From Blastomyces gilchristii SLH14081 (Eukaryota; Ascomycota; Eurotiomycetes; Onygenales; Ajellomycetaceae), in contig NW_003101650.1 in assembly GCF_000003855.2 (NCBI RefSeq), forward strand, positions 287,179-351,178: a stretch of 64,000 nucleotides of DNA, written 5' to 3'. The notes under the pieces were generated by a model that saw nothing but the letters and a program-made list of their open reading frames with translations, did not search any database and had not been told where the DNA came from. The translations under genes were made by a program, and so were the position numbers. Of this stretch, positions 39,831-52,555 are shown piece by piece. Positions within the stretch are counted from its first letter, which is position 1; the number at the start of each line of letters is the position of its first letter.

Positions 39831-40813
39831 CTAAACTATATTCATCATATCCTGCGCTCGAAGTACATCACCTTGATTGAGAAAGTCAACAAGAACGACG
39901 TTAGGCTTGTGACCGTGGATTGATGTGCACAGCTCAACTTGCGCCCCGATACTTCCTTTCCCAGTCGGAGCGTTGGTTCTTGGTGCTGACAACCGGTCAG
40001 GAAACAAAACGCCGACCTTTTCTATATCCAGATAGTGGTTCACGATATACATCCTATCGTCCGGGTTCGCGTTAGGTGGGCGATCAATTTTGCACTGCAA
40101 AAAGAGCGGATCGGTGGTGTCGAAGGGCGTTTCCCAATAGTATGAGAATTCGTCGAGAATGTAAGGCACCCTCCTCATATCGGCCCCATAATCTATTAAA
40201 CCACCCACGAGCAAATTAGCACCCTGATGTTTTTTCACCCAAAGTAGTACCGAGGGGTAATGAGACACAACCAATACCAACCTAAGAATACGACAAGGCG
40301 TTTGTCAGATTGTATCATCTGTTGTAAAGTTGGCCATTCATCCAGGGGAAGTTTATGCGGAGATGACGAGGGAACAAAGGCATATGGCACAATGCCACTA
40401 TTCCTGAAAGATTCGTCAAATCGGGAGATGTCCAACCTGTCTCCGTTGGTAATGAGGAGCGTGACCACTTCGTCCGGATTGTCATCGAGCCAACCCTTCA
40501 CCTTGCGAAGAAATGTATCGAGGCCGCCTGCGTTTTCTAGAAAGCACGAAGTGTGACACATGCGCAATTTGCCTCTCGCATTCAGGTGAGTTTGGCCCTG
40601 CAAATACCGTACACCCAGGTTTAATTGGCTGACTACTGATATCTCCTGGTTGTGCTGCGGGAGGAAGCCCACAAACGGTGAGTTATGAGCCCCGACGAAC
40701 GATAATTCTGAGTAGCGACGGTCACAATAATCCGCGCGTCCATTGCATTCAGTTTGGGCGAATACGCCTAGTGGCAGAAAGAGCGTCAGTAGCGCATGAA
40801 AGAGTATGAGCAT
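39831..40813 (-). CDS. Secreted PLC-like phosphodiesterase (TIM-barrel)
   Basis: Two exons (minus): 40813-40282 and 40192-39831; 297 residues. Signal peptide 1-19 (MLILFHALLTLFLPLGVFA). The barrel begins YSELSFVGAHNSPF with the first catalytic-type His43, continues LGVRYLQGQTHL and LRMCHTSC with the second His87, then GWLDDNPDEVVTLLITN, and ends VPYILDEFSYYWETPFD...DRPP and KPNVVLVDFLNQGD. This matches the fungal PLC-like phosphodiesterase superfamily, relatives of bacterial PI-PLC X domains without the calcium-binding C2/Y parts. Likely an extracellular or wall-associated lipid or glycerophosphodiester hydrolase; substrate unknown. An upstream in-frame ATG at 40861 would add 16 residues ahead of the signal peptide, so the start at 40813 is preferred. 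Confidence 0.88.
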
Positions 40814-42288
40814 TTTTGCAGGATACGGTAGCGGGTATTTAGCGAGCGTTCTAATATCCACAGTTTCTCTGCTGGGATGTGTCCTGTAAAGAAACCTCCG
40901 CTGGCAATTTCAGTGGAAGTAGCTGTAGGTGAAAACGAGTGTGCGAAATGTATATATGAAGGCTATGTATAGCTATCATATATAGACGCTATAGCTGTAG
41001 GCATCCATAACGTACCAGATCAAACATAGAGCACTATCTTCTGAGGAGATAGATAGATGATAGACATGTGCACACCATGGCTAGGAAGGAGCCCATGGTC
41101 CAGCAATTGTCATGGTAGGGAAAGGGAATAATACTGCGAGGATTGTCGCTCCTTCAGCACGAACAACGACACACTTTTTATCCGCCGCATCCAACAGCGG
41201 CGGCAGCAGCTGTGTTGGGACTGCCTGTCCCTTAAGCTCATAGATATATAGGCCACCCTGATATCATATCAGATCCCATCCGACCGAGGCGGGTTTAACA
41301 TCATGGACAGTGCGGATATTGTCAATGTTTCCTAAGACCAGCTTTTCCCAATATACTGACGTATAAATTACTTAGCCTCGATCTCGAGGCGGTCACGAAC
41401 CGCCAGCGCATGAGTTCGAGATGTAGACTAGGATAGCTAGCTGAAGTATCCTTGGGATCGTTGGAGGGAGTGATGTGCACAGAACGAGATAGACCCTGGG
41501 GTCCAAGTGGTCCAAGTGGTCCAAGTGGTGCCCGACACATATTTTCAACAGGTTATATCGAGCATCAAGCTATGAGGAATCTGGATAGTATGTACATGTA
41601 CATTGAAGCATCCATTGATCGAGCTCAGGCCCTTAGGTTTGCAGGGAAAATGCTTACAATAGCGTGGGTGCTTGGCATTGAAGACCCTCAGGGTTTGATT
41701 TCGAGTGTTATCTCCCTGATAGCCCAAAATTTGAGTTGTAATCCAACGCATAATCTCTAATTCAGAGATGTGGTAGGTTTTGCGGGAGAGCGGAATGAAC
41801 GCTGACTGGGAGTTGATTTTGTTGCCGCTGAGGTTGCGGCGGAGATCAGATGATTTGCTGCTGACTGGAAACTTCAAGCTAGATATTTAAATACGTCCGC
41901 CACACAATAATAAACACCGGACGCATCTCCGCTAGGACCAGCGACCAACCATTCTCACGACGAACGCTCTGTCGGTTTACTGTCGGTGTGGAGATTGCTT
42001 CGGCTTCTTTGAATGACTCTAGTGGCATTCTAAACGGGACTCCTTTTGTTTCCGAACTATACGAGAGGCTACACGAACCGTATCACTGCCCACATTGCCC
42101 AGCTACACCCAGTTGCCTAGTTGGACCCCTGCCACGGACGAACTCGATCGCACAGCGCACTGCTAATTTCCCGGAAGCTCCTTATTAGATTGGCGATAAC
42201 CCGCAACGATTCCACTTCCCGTTCTAAGCCTGGTAGGATTTCTGAAACCATAAAGGCTGGAAGCGATGGTCTTTCGACAACTCGACAC
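40814..42288. other. Divergent intergenic region
   Basis: Shared promoter region of the PLC-like gene (minus) and Vps8 (plus). It holds three tandem 9-mers GTCCAAGTG (about 41507-41533) and no credible gene. Confidence 0.6.
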
Positions 42289-45200
42289 ATGAGCTCCAGG
42301 ATTGAGGGGAGTGATGATGGGGCTCGAGAGGATGAACCACAGTTGGAGAATAACGACCATGAACAGCTCCCTGTAGCACCGGATGGGGAGGCCGATAACG
42401 AGGGTATGCGGGAGCAATATGAAATAGAGCCTGGCCAGGATGTGTTTCTCGATGATAACCCGCTGTCCGTGGCCGATAGTCGTGATCTTACGGCGGTGGA
42501 GTCGGATTCTGCGCTTCAAAACGGATCTGGCGAGACGTCATCGATACATCAACATCTGCGAATCAGGGGAATCGGGAGCGGCGATGATTCTGGGTCAATA
42601 CCAGATGACTCTCCCTCTGTCCAAGTACGTTGATTTTTGACCTTATTTGTGGAACTTCTGTCCCCAGACCAGGAATTAACATTCATAGGGTTCGATTCTA
42701 TCTTCGAGAAGTAGTGCTTTTGGCCTCCGTGGTTCCCCATCCAACTTGAGCCCCAGCCCTCATCGGCCGTTCGATCGAAGATTTCAATCCCGTCTTTCGG
42801 TTTCGCTTCCGGGCGCCTTGCGGCCACGATCCCCGTCATTAATTGGTCATCATTCGCGAAACTCATCAACTAGTCATATCCCTCCCAGCACCCCAGATTT
42901 ACCAGAAAGCCCTGCAGCACCGTGGGAAGTAGTTCGATGGACGAAGCTTAGGAAACTTACTGGTCAGGCATTTTCGGAAGTAGGCAAGCGGAACTTTGGC
43001 CAACCTACGTGTACTGCAATTTCCACTGCCATTGTCATTGGGACAGCCAAGGGTATGGTAATGGTGTTTGACTACCAGCAGAATCTTAAGGCGATCATTG
43101 GGCCTGGAACAAAAGGTATTGTCTTTTAACGCCTACATCTTAAACGATCGCGCAAACTGACTTCGCATTTAGCTGTTGAGTCTGGTCCTGTTACTGCGCT
43201 TGCTATCTCCGCTGACCACACTACAATCGCGGTTGGCCATGGTAGTGGCCATATCTTTACGTGGGAGATTTCGAAGCCCGCGCTCCCATTTCTACACATC
43301 CCACCAATATCGGCCGGCCAGCTGGGCTCCAAGCGATCCGACGGCCATAGACCAGGGGTAGCGGTTATTCACATGGGTTTTCTGGGAACAAGACACACTG
43401 CGCTAGTCTCCGCTGATGACCACGGTATGGCATTTTCACATCTTGCAAGTAGAGGTATGGGAGCAGTTGGCCGAGTTGTGCGAACCACACGTATTTTAGG
43501 ACGTTACCCCGATACGGTAGTTGTCGGCGGCCGACCTCGAAAACCAAGTTCCGTACTGGCATTTTCTCCCTTACCCCTAGGTAATGTTGAAAAAGCAACG
43601 GACTCAATAGGCCTGGTTGCAATGCTCACGCCGTATCTTCTCGTGATTGTATCAACGACCCCCATTGCTCAAACTCAGTATAAAGCTGCTAGGCCGAAGG
43701 AGGTTGCTGCCCACAGTGCTCTTACAGCTGCGCTTGCTTGGTTTCCAGCCATAAAGCTGAAGGGGAAAGATTCTGAAGCCTCGAAGACCAAATTAGTCTA
43801 TTGTTGGTCGAACGTACTTACAGTGTTGGAGGTCTCGGAAGTGAAATCAACTGAACCTGCGGACAAGGACAAACCTCCCGGTTTCGAATTTAAACCGCGA
43901 AGTAGATGGAGAGCTGAAGAAGCGATTGTTGCTGTACAGTGGATAAGTCGTTCCGTGCTTGCGGTGATGACAATAACTCAGCAACTGCTAATATTGGAGG
44001 ACAACACTTTGCGAATGACGGACTCCTTCGACCTCATACATAAGCACATCTATCATGTGGATATATTTTCGAAGCAACTTCATTCTCTGGCTGAGCAGCT
44101 GGATGAGGAAGACGAATCGATGCATGGAGTAATTGCGGATGCTTTCTACATGAGCTTTAGAGCATATAAAGGACGACTATTTCTACTAGGCGTCAATGAT
44201 ATGTCAGTCGGCAGCCTATCCAATTGGGCTGACAGGTTACTAGCTCTCATGCAAAGTGGCGACTTCATAGGTGCTATTCGACTTGCAACGTCTTACTATA
44301 GAGGCGATACTGAGAAGCTCACCGTGGGGCTCCCAGAAGAGGATGATTTGCGCCATCAATTAGTACAAGAGAAGCTGCTAGAAATGATGTCAGCATCCGT
44401 TAGATACGCATTTGGTAGAAACCAGGAAGCACCCAACGAGCGCCTCCAGCCAAGTCAGCTCGAGGAACTTGCTGATTCCTGTATTGCAGCTTGCGACGCC
44501 CTGTCTGATTACGAATTTCTATTTAACGAAGTTTATAACTGGTATGAAGAGTGTGGTTCGGAAGGTATATTTTTGGACATCCTTGAGCCCTACATCGTGC
44601 AGGGGAGCGTTCGAATCCTACCTCCTACCGCAGTGAAATCATTGATCACCCACTATATAACGAACCATACCGCTACTCGGCTGGAAGAAATAATTTGTTT
44701 ACTTGATACATCGACCATTGATATTGATCAAGTTACATCGTTGTGCAAGAAATATAATTTATACGACGCATTCATATATGTGTGGACTCGTACGTTTGGT
44801 GATTACGTTGGTCCCCTAATTGAGCTTATCCATATGATTCACGGACACACGGGTCCTAATGTCAATGGAAATGCGGATATCGAAGCAAGGGACCACTCAC
44901 ATGCGATGAAAATGTTCCCCTATCTGTCGTATGTGTTGACCGGCAGAATATACCCCACCGGAGAAGACATGCCTGATCTCGAAGCTTCCAAGGCAAAAGC
45001 TGGGATTTATGATTTTCTTTTCTCGGGAACTTCTATGACTTCAAGTTCAAAAAAGCCCGCCTCCCAGGACTCCTTTCCCGACCTTCGAAAAATCCTTGAA
45101 TTCGATACGCCTAGTTTTATGAGTATGCTTAACGAAGCCTTTGAGGATAGCTTCTTAAATGACGCCACTGATCAAGCAAGTAATGGCGCGATAATACTAG

Positions 45201-47155
45201 CTTCTGGTGATTCCACGGCACATGGCCTATCTATTAACCGCCAATACTTAATCAGTATTTTACTCGAAATTATGGAATCTTCCAACTTTGGCCCAGAGGA
45301 GACTATCTATCTTGATATGTTTATTGCCCGAAATCTACCGAAATACCCTCAGTATACTCTGCTATCAGGATCAACCCTCCAACAAGTGCTTGTGAGGTTA
45401 TGTCACTATCCTAATCCGGAAATGATAGGCGACTGCCAGCTCAGCGCAGAATACCTACTATCAATATATCGCCCGCCCGATATCCAGGCCTTAATTCCCT
45501 TGTTAAAGAGAGCCCAATTCTACCGAGTTTTAAAGTCTACTTATAAAGCAGAGAAGCAATTTTCGGATCTTCTGTTAACTTATCTTGAAGATCCAGAAGA
45601 TCAGCAGTCAATTTTCGGCTGCATCCGTGATTGCCTTCGCCCAAGCTCGAAACTGAGCAAGAAGCAGCGTCGCGATGTGCATGCCGTAGTTAAGGACCGC
45701 GCTGCAAAAATCGTCGATATTGATGCGGAAAAAGCTGCTCAAACTGTTCAAGACACAGCCCCCGATTTGCATATAGAGTTTCTCCGCGTCCTAGAAGATG
45801 ATTCTCCACGGCAATATTTATATCTCAACACCCTATTCGAACCGGAGTGGAAACGGCCGGGCGAGACTGAACTTGCAGCGAAGTTTGGAACTCACCTTGT
45901 TGAACGCTATGTTCAACTAATGTGTCAATATAACCCTTCGCATGTCACGGATTTTGTAGATATCCTGAAGATTGGAGATCTCAAACTCGATACGGTACTT
46001 CCTTCGATGGAAAGTAGTGGGGCTATCGATGCTGCAATAATCCTACTAGCCCGTCAAGGGGAGGTGCGTGCTGCAATGGACCGGCTAATCAAACACATCG
46101 GGACGCTTGAGGCTGGTCTGTCAGGATTATTACAGAATGCAGATGAAAGCCCTGATTCAGCAAGCATGGAAGAAGCGGTCATTGATCTTATCCAGTCCTT
46201 GGATAAATATACTCGTGTTGGAATATGGGTCTGTCTACAGCAGTCGAAAGCGTCTAGAAAATCTCGTGGAGGGAACAAATTCAACAAAAGGGGCGCGGCA
46301 GTCTTCCAGCTACCGTTATCATTCGAAGAGAATCTCTGGCTTGATCTTATTGAAGCGATCGTCCGTATAGCTCGCAATATGTCGCCTTTGCTGAGGGAAG
46401 TTTCGCCAGGCTTCGAGAGGGATACCCTAAGGGAAAAGACTGATAGCACTAAAATCGGGGAGATTTCCTCCTCTTTTCGGGTTCTTGTTCAGCAAGTATT
46501 TACTGCTCTGTTGACGAGCACCACAAAATCCGGCGATAGACCTGGTGAAAGAACTGATCTCTCCTTTTTGCGTATTCTGCGAGCTTTCCTCACACGGGTA
46601 GCTGCTGCTTCACCTTCTCTTTCAGAGCTTCGTTCTGTAATCGCATCAATATTTTCTGCATACGCTTATGAGGAATCTCTACTTTCCCTCGCCAATTCAA
46701 TGCTGGACAAGGACCTTTTTGTGCATGTGAACGAAATTACCAAACTCCGTCAACGAGGGTGGAGACCGCGAGGGCAGGTCTGTGAAGTTTGTCGACAGCG
46801 AGTATGGGGGCCCGGATCAGGGGCCTGGATTTGGGAAGCGTGGCAAAATAAACAAGACGTTGATGCGAAGCGCGGACAAGCAAGACAGCTCGACATGGCT
46901 GGAAATACGAATCTACATTCGTACGGAAAGGGCAAGGAACCAATGTTACGAGACGATGCGAATGTACACACATCGAGCCAAAATACGAACCTGACGACAC
47001 AGGTGGATGTTAGTGGAAAACTCACACATCCCTTCGGGCCGCAGGAACCCCAGCTACTCGGTCCTGGACAGGACGTTGGACCCCTAATCGTGTTTGGCTG
47101 TCGGCATCTATATCACCGACCATGCCTGGTGAACGAGGCAGAGAAACGAGGCTGA
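42289..47155 (+). CDS. vps8: Vps8, CORVET endosomal tethering subunit (3' end lost in gap)
   Basis: Exons 42289-42624, 42689-43115, 43173-47155 (stop-limited); at least 1581 residues. Acidic, Ser-rich N-terminus; a β-propeller region from about residue 150 (TAISTAIVIGTAKGMVMVFD, ALAISADHTTIAVGHGSGHIFTWEI, GFLGTRHTALVSADDHGMAF); a long α-solenoid (for example DRLLALMQSGDFIGAIRLATSYY); and a C-terminal RING that starts CEVCRQRVWGPG (about 1459) and reaches FGCRHLYHRPCL. Vps8 is the Rab5-binding CORVET subunit for early endosome fusion. The RING is incomplete: the last Cys pair is missing, and a TGA falls immediately before the N gap. The true 3' end therefore lies in the gap, or the last bases are wrong. 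The first in-frame ATG (42289) was taken as start. Confidence 0.92.
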
Positions 47156-47335
47156 NNNNNNNNNNNNNNNNNNNNNNNNNNNNNNNNNNNNNNNNNNNNN
47201 NNNNNNNNNNNNNNNNNNNNNNNNNNNNNNNNNNNNNNNNNNNNNNNNNNNNNNNNNNNNNNNNNNNNNNNNNNNNNNNNNNNNNNNNNNNNNNNNNNNN
47301 NNNNNNNNNNNNNNNNNNNNNNNNNNNNNNNNNNN
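47156..47335. other. Assembly gap (180 N)
   Basis: 180 N between the truncated Vps8 RING and a 15-bp minisatellite. The repeat on the right flank probably caused the break. Confidence 0.95.
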
Positions 47336-49647
47336 ATATCGCTCCAGTTTGGCTCCAGCCACTCCTCTCTGTTCACCTCCTCTCTGTTCACCTCCTCTCT
47401 GTTCACCTCCTCTCTGTTCACCTCCTCTCTGTTCACCTCGACTCTGTTCACCTCGACCCAACCCCACCTGTTCTCCTAGCTTTGCCCATATATCCCACAA
47501 TTGCATCTTGTGCTTTTCCATTCCTTTCTCTTGTTTCGTCCCTGTTTAATCTTGTCGTGAATTACGCCTGTTTACTAGAAAGGATTTCATGATTTTATAT
47601 GGAATGACATTCTGGTTCGTCATGCCTTAGCTACATATACGGAGCATATACGAGTGTCACGTGTATAGTGTATACGTTTTCTTCATACCATTCATGTTCT
47701 CGTCGAAGTGATCGTCGACTTGCATACCACTTGCCGGGGTTCTAACCATATTAATTCTAAAATACATTATGCTTCAACTACCTTCGTGATTTGAAAACAA
47801 TGGCTGAGCAACGCTCCCTTGAGTTGACTTCCTTTCTGGGCTAGGTATCTGCACCCCCTGTCCTCTCGCATGCGGGAGGGTGGGTGAGTTGTGGAAGTTA
47901 GGCTAAGCACGGATAAATTTCCATTTCCCATCCAATCGGCGAGGCGGGAAAGATCCTGTGGCGCATTTCCTCCATTTTGCTCCCAGCGCGACCCTTCGAT
48001 GCGGCTGAAAACTAGAGATTTTTTTATTAGCACCGAGTGCCAGTTAAGTTGTTTGTCAGTTGGTAAAGCTAAAAGTCGCTAACTGCTTCGCAAATTTGCC
48101 ATTGTTGGGCCAAGCGTTCTAAAGTCCTAAGGAGTCTTTCTTCTTGCTGACGGCCATGTTGTTTGTTTCCGCCTGGTACCGGAACAAGGGCTTCACTGTG
48201 GAGGCGCGTATATTAATGTCACGTTTCCCCATGTAGGACGAATAGTTTTAGTAGCTGTGTAAGGTGTAACACCTCCTTCAGGATCTTTTGCCCGGTGCAA
48301 GTCGTTCTTAGTCGCGATTCTTCCCGAAAAAGGGGGACAAAGGAGAACGAGGATGGTTTACGCATAGCGGTCCAGGCTTACTTGCAGCCAACTTCTGTCG
48401 CAGTCTAGGCCCTGCCAAACTCGTGCCCAGAGCCCGATAGTCAGCCTCGGAACAAAATCTCCGGATGTTGTGCACTGTGCAGTGCAGGTGCAGGTGTGCA
48501 GGTGGTGCGAATCAGGGGGTGACTAAGCAAACCTTAAACGCAAACTGCGGAGGAGCCTCAACTTTATTTCGTCCTCATCTTTCTCGATCAGGAATCAATC
48601 GGTATTAGAGAGAGTAGCGACGGAGAGCATGATGACGGGTGAAAAGGCAGCAATTGAACTGTAGCCTCTTTGGTGGTGGTGGATGAATCCTGGTGCTGTG
48701 GTTCGGTCGTTGAATCGTGATATCTTCGGGCGCTCGTTTCTGCTTGACAACTGGCGTCCAAGGATCCTCGTTAGCCTGGCGCCGTTTCGCTTCGGAAGTT
48801 ACCAACCCTCGCTGATTGGAGTTCCTGATTTATTCCAGACCGACGCAACGCCGCCAAGTCGGACTCGTTTCGACCGGCGCTTCCGTGCTCACTTTTTTAA
48901 CCACTTACAAAAACATCCGCAAGGTGGAAAAGTGGGCTGCAGTTTCAAGAAGCAGCAACATGTTTCCAAACAGAGCGTGGCCCTTTGGTTGTTGATCTTT
49001 GTTCCAGATATCCAGTTGCGTATTCAACAGGGCGTGATGAGGGGTTCTCCTGATGCTTGGGGAATTGTAACATCCAGCCCCGCCGAGGCAAAATTTTCCT
49101 GACTACGACTGGATAATGGCTCGTAATGGCTCCTTGTCGACCACATCTCGTACGGGCGCTCACTCCCAAGACGTGGAGGCTGTGGCTCTTGATAGCCACG
49201 CAGCGTATGGCTCTGGATGTCTTACGTCCCACGCTAGGTAGTTGGATTCACCCAACTACTGGACTGTACCGCTACATTGACCTCCACTGGCGCCGCTACA
49301 TGAACTAATTCAGGAACACTGGGCTGTTTGTTGTCAGGGTCAGGGCCAAAGCTGATTTTATAACAAGATGATGATGACCCCTGGAAACTTCTCGCAAGTT
49401 AATCTTTTTCTGTTCCCTTTTGTTGCTGGTTTCTTCTTTTCAGTCAGTCAAACACATTCCTTCTGCGCATCCTTTTTATGTTGCAGGTATTGCAACTATT
49501 CCATTCCTTGACTATTGTGTTTTGCATAATTACGCTCTTTTCCTGTGAAGAGGTTTGCATCTCTTCACCATTTCGAAGTTATAAAACGTTCCACGTGAAG
49601 ACTAGAGTCGACATCATTCCTTGAGCAACATCAACCACAACAACAAA
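47336..49647. other. Vps8 3' flank, minisatellite and intergenic DNA
   Basis: Apart from the minisatellite at 47365-47454 nothing coding can be supported. Frames at 48683-49102 and similar are unremarkable. The final 100 bases are the leader of the GH16 gene (CAACATCAACCACAACAACAAA before the ATG, with a TATA-like TATAAAAC at about 49580). Confidence 0.6.
47365..47454. repeat. 15-bp minisatellite, six copies
   Basis: Unit CTCTCTGTTCACCTC (last copy GACTCTGTTCACCTC), about six copies. Being a multiple of three it stays open in several frames, reading EVNRE repeats on the minus strand. It adjoins the gap, so the copy number is a minimum. Confidence 0.9.
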
Positions 49648-51476
49648 ATGAGGGCTACCAAGCTCGCGTTGCTTGCCGCTCTGGCCAAGCTGAGTACTGG
49701 CGCCTACGTACTCCAAGATGATTATCAACCCTCGAACTTCTTTGACGACTTCGCTTTCTTTGACGTAAGACCCTATTCACTCCTCGCGCAATGAATGGGG
49801 TGCGACCTCTGGTGTTCCCAACTAACTATCAACAGGGACCGGACCCAAGTAATGCATATGTTACTTACGTTGATAAATCCAAAGCACTGAGGGACGGGCT
49901 TGCTTCAAATAATAACGATTTTGTCTATCTCGGAGTTGACCATCAGAATGTTGCAAGGGGTCGTGGCCGTGAGAGTGTTCGGCTGGAGACGAAGAAATCA
50001 TACAAACACGGCCTGATTGTGGCTGATATCTCTCACATGCCCGGTAATATCTGTGGAACCTGGCCCGCGTTGTAAGTCCTAGTCCATCCCAACGCGTCGA
50101 TGTCCATCCCCCTCGCGATTTTTTTCTAGTCCCCAGTACTCTGACCACCATATAGCTGGGCAACGGGGGCCACATGGCCTGATGATGGCGAATTCGATAT
50201 CATCGAGGGTGTCAACAAACAAAACAAGAACGTGGTTGCATTGCACACCACAGCAGGCTGCAAAGTGGAAGACAATAATAAATATAGTGGGATACTCGTC
50301 ACCAAGGACTGTGATGTATACTCTCCAAATCAACCAAGCAACCAAGGATGCTTGTTCAGGGCCCCTAGCGCAACTAGCTACGGAACTGCATTCAACAGTA
50401 TTGGCGGAGGTGTATATGCGACTGAATGGACTAGCGATTCCATCAGTGTCTGGTTCTTCCCGCGCTACCAAATTCCCTCCAATATCAATGACGAGAACCC
50501 AGATCCGTCGACCTGGCCCAGACCAATTGCACACTTCACGGGTTGTGAATTTGACAAATTCTTCCAGGAACAGCGAATTGTAAATAACCCCCCCAACCTC
50601 CCAACTGCCATCCATTCAAATTGGGGTCTTCATGTAGTTCTGAACTAACCAAATTCTTTTTCATGCCTGCAGATCTTCAATACCGCCTTCTGTGGTGACT
50701 GGGCCAAGGCTACCTGGAACGAGAACGGGTGCGCTGCGGGAGGCAGGACTTGCGAAGACTATGTCAAGAACAACCCTTGGGCATTCAGTGAAGCCTTCTG
50801 GTCCATCAACTACATGAAAGTTTTCCAGAACAAGCAAGGCGATACGTCAACTAGCACCACTACATCCTCAACATCATCGACGTCTTCGTCGTCAACTGAG
50901 GCCCCGACTACGACTATGACCACGTCATCGACATATGAGCCTTCTGTCTCCAGCTCTACTGCCCCGGAACCTTCGCAATCCGCGTCCACGCCTAGCGAAT
51001 ATCCTCAACCATCGACCGCTGAGCCTACCGCATCCAGCTCTTCCTACCCCAAGTCTTCGTTTGCGTCTACTGACTCTCCTGTACCTACCGATTATCCTGT
51101 TCCATCGTCTGAAGAACCCACTGTCCCCAGTGCTACCTACTCAGAATCTTCGCCTGTGCCTACCGATTATCCTGTTCCATCGTCTGACGAACCCACTGTT
51201 CCCAGTGCTACTTACTCAGAATCTTTGCCATCGGCATCCGCACCTAGCGAATATCCTACTGGGACCGCTTCCGTTGACCCGACTGACGTCTCATCCTGCA
51301 CGCCACCACCAACGCAGAGCTGCATAACCTATACGACCAAAACGACAATCGCGATCGTAGTGACTGCTCCTGAGAGTTACAAGGAAGCTATCCCGACAGA
51401 GTCAGCTGAGGATGAGACAGAGCCAGCTGCTTATCCCACAGAACCAGCGGGATACCCCACAAATGACAAGTACTGA
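49648..51476 (+). CDS. GH16 endo-1,3(4)-beta-glucanase, secreted
   Basis: Four exons: 49648-49764, 49836-50071, 50156-50579, 50673-51476; 526 residues, phases close. Signal peptide MRATKLALLAALAKLSTGA. GH16 β-jelly roll to about 315: [42 protein letters not shown], catalytic GEFDIIEGV (Glu130, Asp132, Glu135), WFFPRYQIPSNI, and FNTAFCGDWAKATWNENGC. The usual GEIDIIEG has Ile where Phe131 stands. A Ser/Thr/Pro-rich tail of about 200 residues with two near-identical repeats (VPTDYPVPSS..EPTVPSATYSES) is probably heavily O-mannosylated. No C-terminal hydrophobic GPI signal is seen. It cleaves β-1,3/1,4-glucans, either the fungus's own wall or plant mixed-linkage glucan. Confidence 0.93.
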
Positions 51477-52555
51477 AGCGACGACAGCATATCAACGAGC
51501 ACGCTGCTGCAGCTCATCATTGATAGGTAAAATAGAATGCGCCTCTTGACTCCCTTTTGTAATAGCTCTGTTGGAATTTTTACTTGGGTGTGATATTCGT
51601 TTTTCCTTCATTGTTCGTGCTCTCTTGGACGAGCAATCAGGGGCCAGGCCTCGCTTTGGTCTCCTTTCTTTTTTAGGGAGTGTTGATGATGTGTTTGATA
51701 ATGTTTCTACTTCTGTTAATCTAATTATATTCTTCCTATTTTTCTTTGCCGGCTTTGCTTGGGTGAAAATGCTTATTTGGGTGAAATGGGAACGGACGAA
51801 GTGGAAACACCACTTTGGATGGCCCGATCAATTTTTATTATTGGGGGAAAATCCGAAACTGAATACAACGCACGCAGGATAAGCACAGCCAAAAAGGCCC
51901 TCTTTTATTATTATTACCTTATATAATTTTAGATGAGAAGTTTATGGGCTTGAATCTGTTAAATACCCTGCGATTCTTTGCTAGTAGTTTTTGTTTACGA
52001 AGGTGGCTACGGATATATATACATATATATATACAGAACAGACAGCCCATAGAAATTTGACATTCAGTCACACATCTCATCTCCCTTTGTCTATCCTAAT
52101 CATAGACCTACGTTCTAAGTATTCTGATTTGGACCCTTCAATTTCTCTCACCCGTTTTGATAATCGGGAACGCCGATCCCTACATTTTGAGCCTCACATT
52201 AGCTTTGTTGTCTGTATGTGCTATTACTATTACTGCGCTCTTCATAAATTATAATCACCAATCTTAATATTGTCAAGGTGAAACAAGCACATGAAATAAC
52301 TCGTTAAATGTTTGTACATGTACATTGCAATAATCTTGAGGTATATAAAAAATTAAAGTAAAGCAAGATCCAATCCAGGTTTTTGCGCCCGCGCGCCCTA
52401 TACACACCTCGACTCTTTCCCGCGCATGCTAACGGAAGCCTGGTTTACCGCAACAACCGAAAAAAAAAGTAAATAAGAAGAAAATGGACAAAAAGATAGA
52501 AGTCGGTCTATATAAAAAGTAGCGACTGCTGTATTGCACAGTATTATCATCACCC
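51477..52555. other. Convergent intergenic region
   Basis: The 3' flanks of the GH16 gene and the GT90 gene. Small frames at 51571-51882 are Phe/Leu-rich low complexity. No gene seen. Confidence 0.6.

Noticed and set aside
39621..39923. Plus-strand 100-codon frame
   Set aside because: Antisense to the PLC-like gene's last exon and its downstream flank.
42121..42288. Longer Vps8 start
   Set aside because: The open frame extends upstream but contains no ATG before 42289 and is not conserved-looking.
48605..49308. Several 60-140-codon frames between Vps8 and GH16
   Set aside because: No start context, domain or splice pattern; ordinary chance frames.
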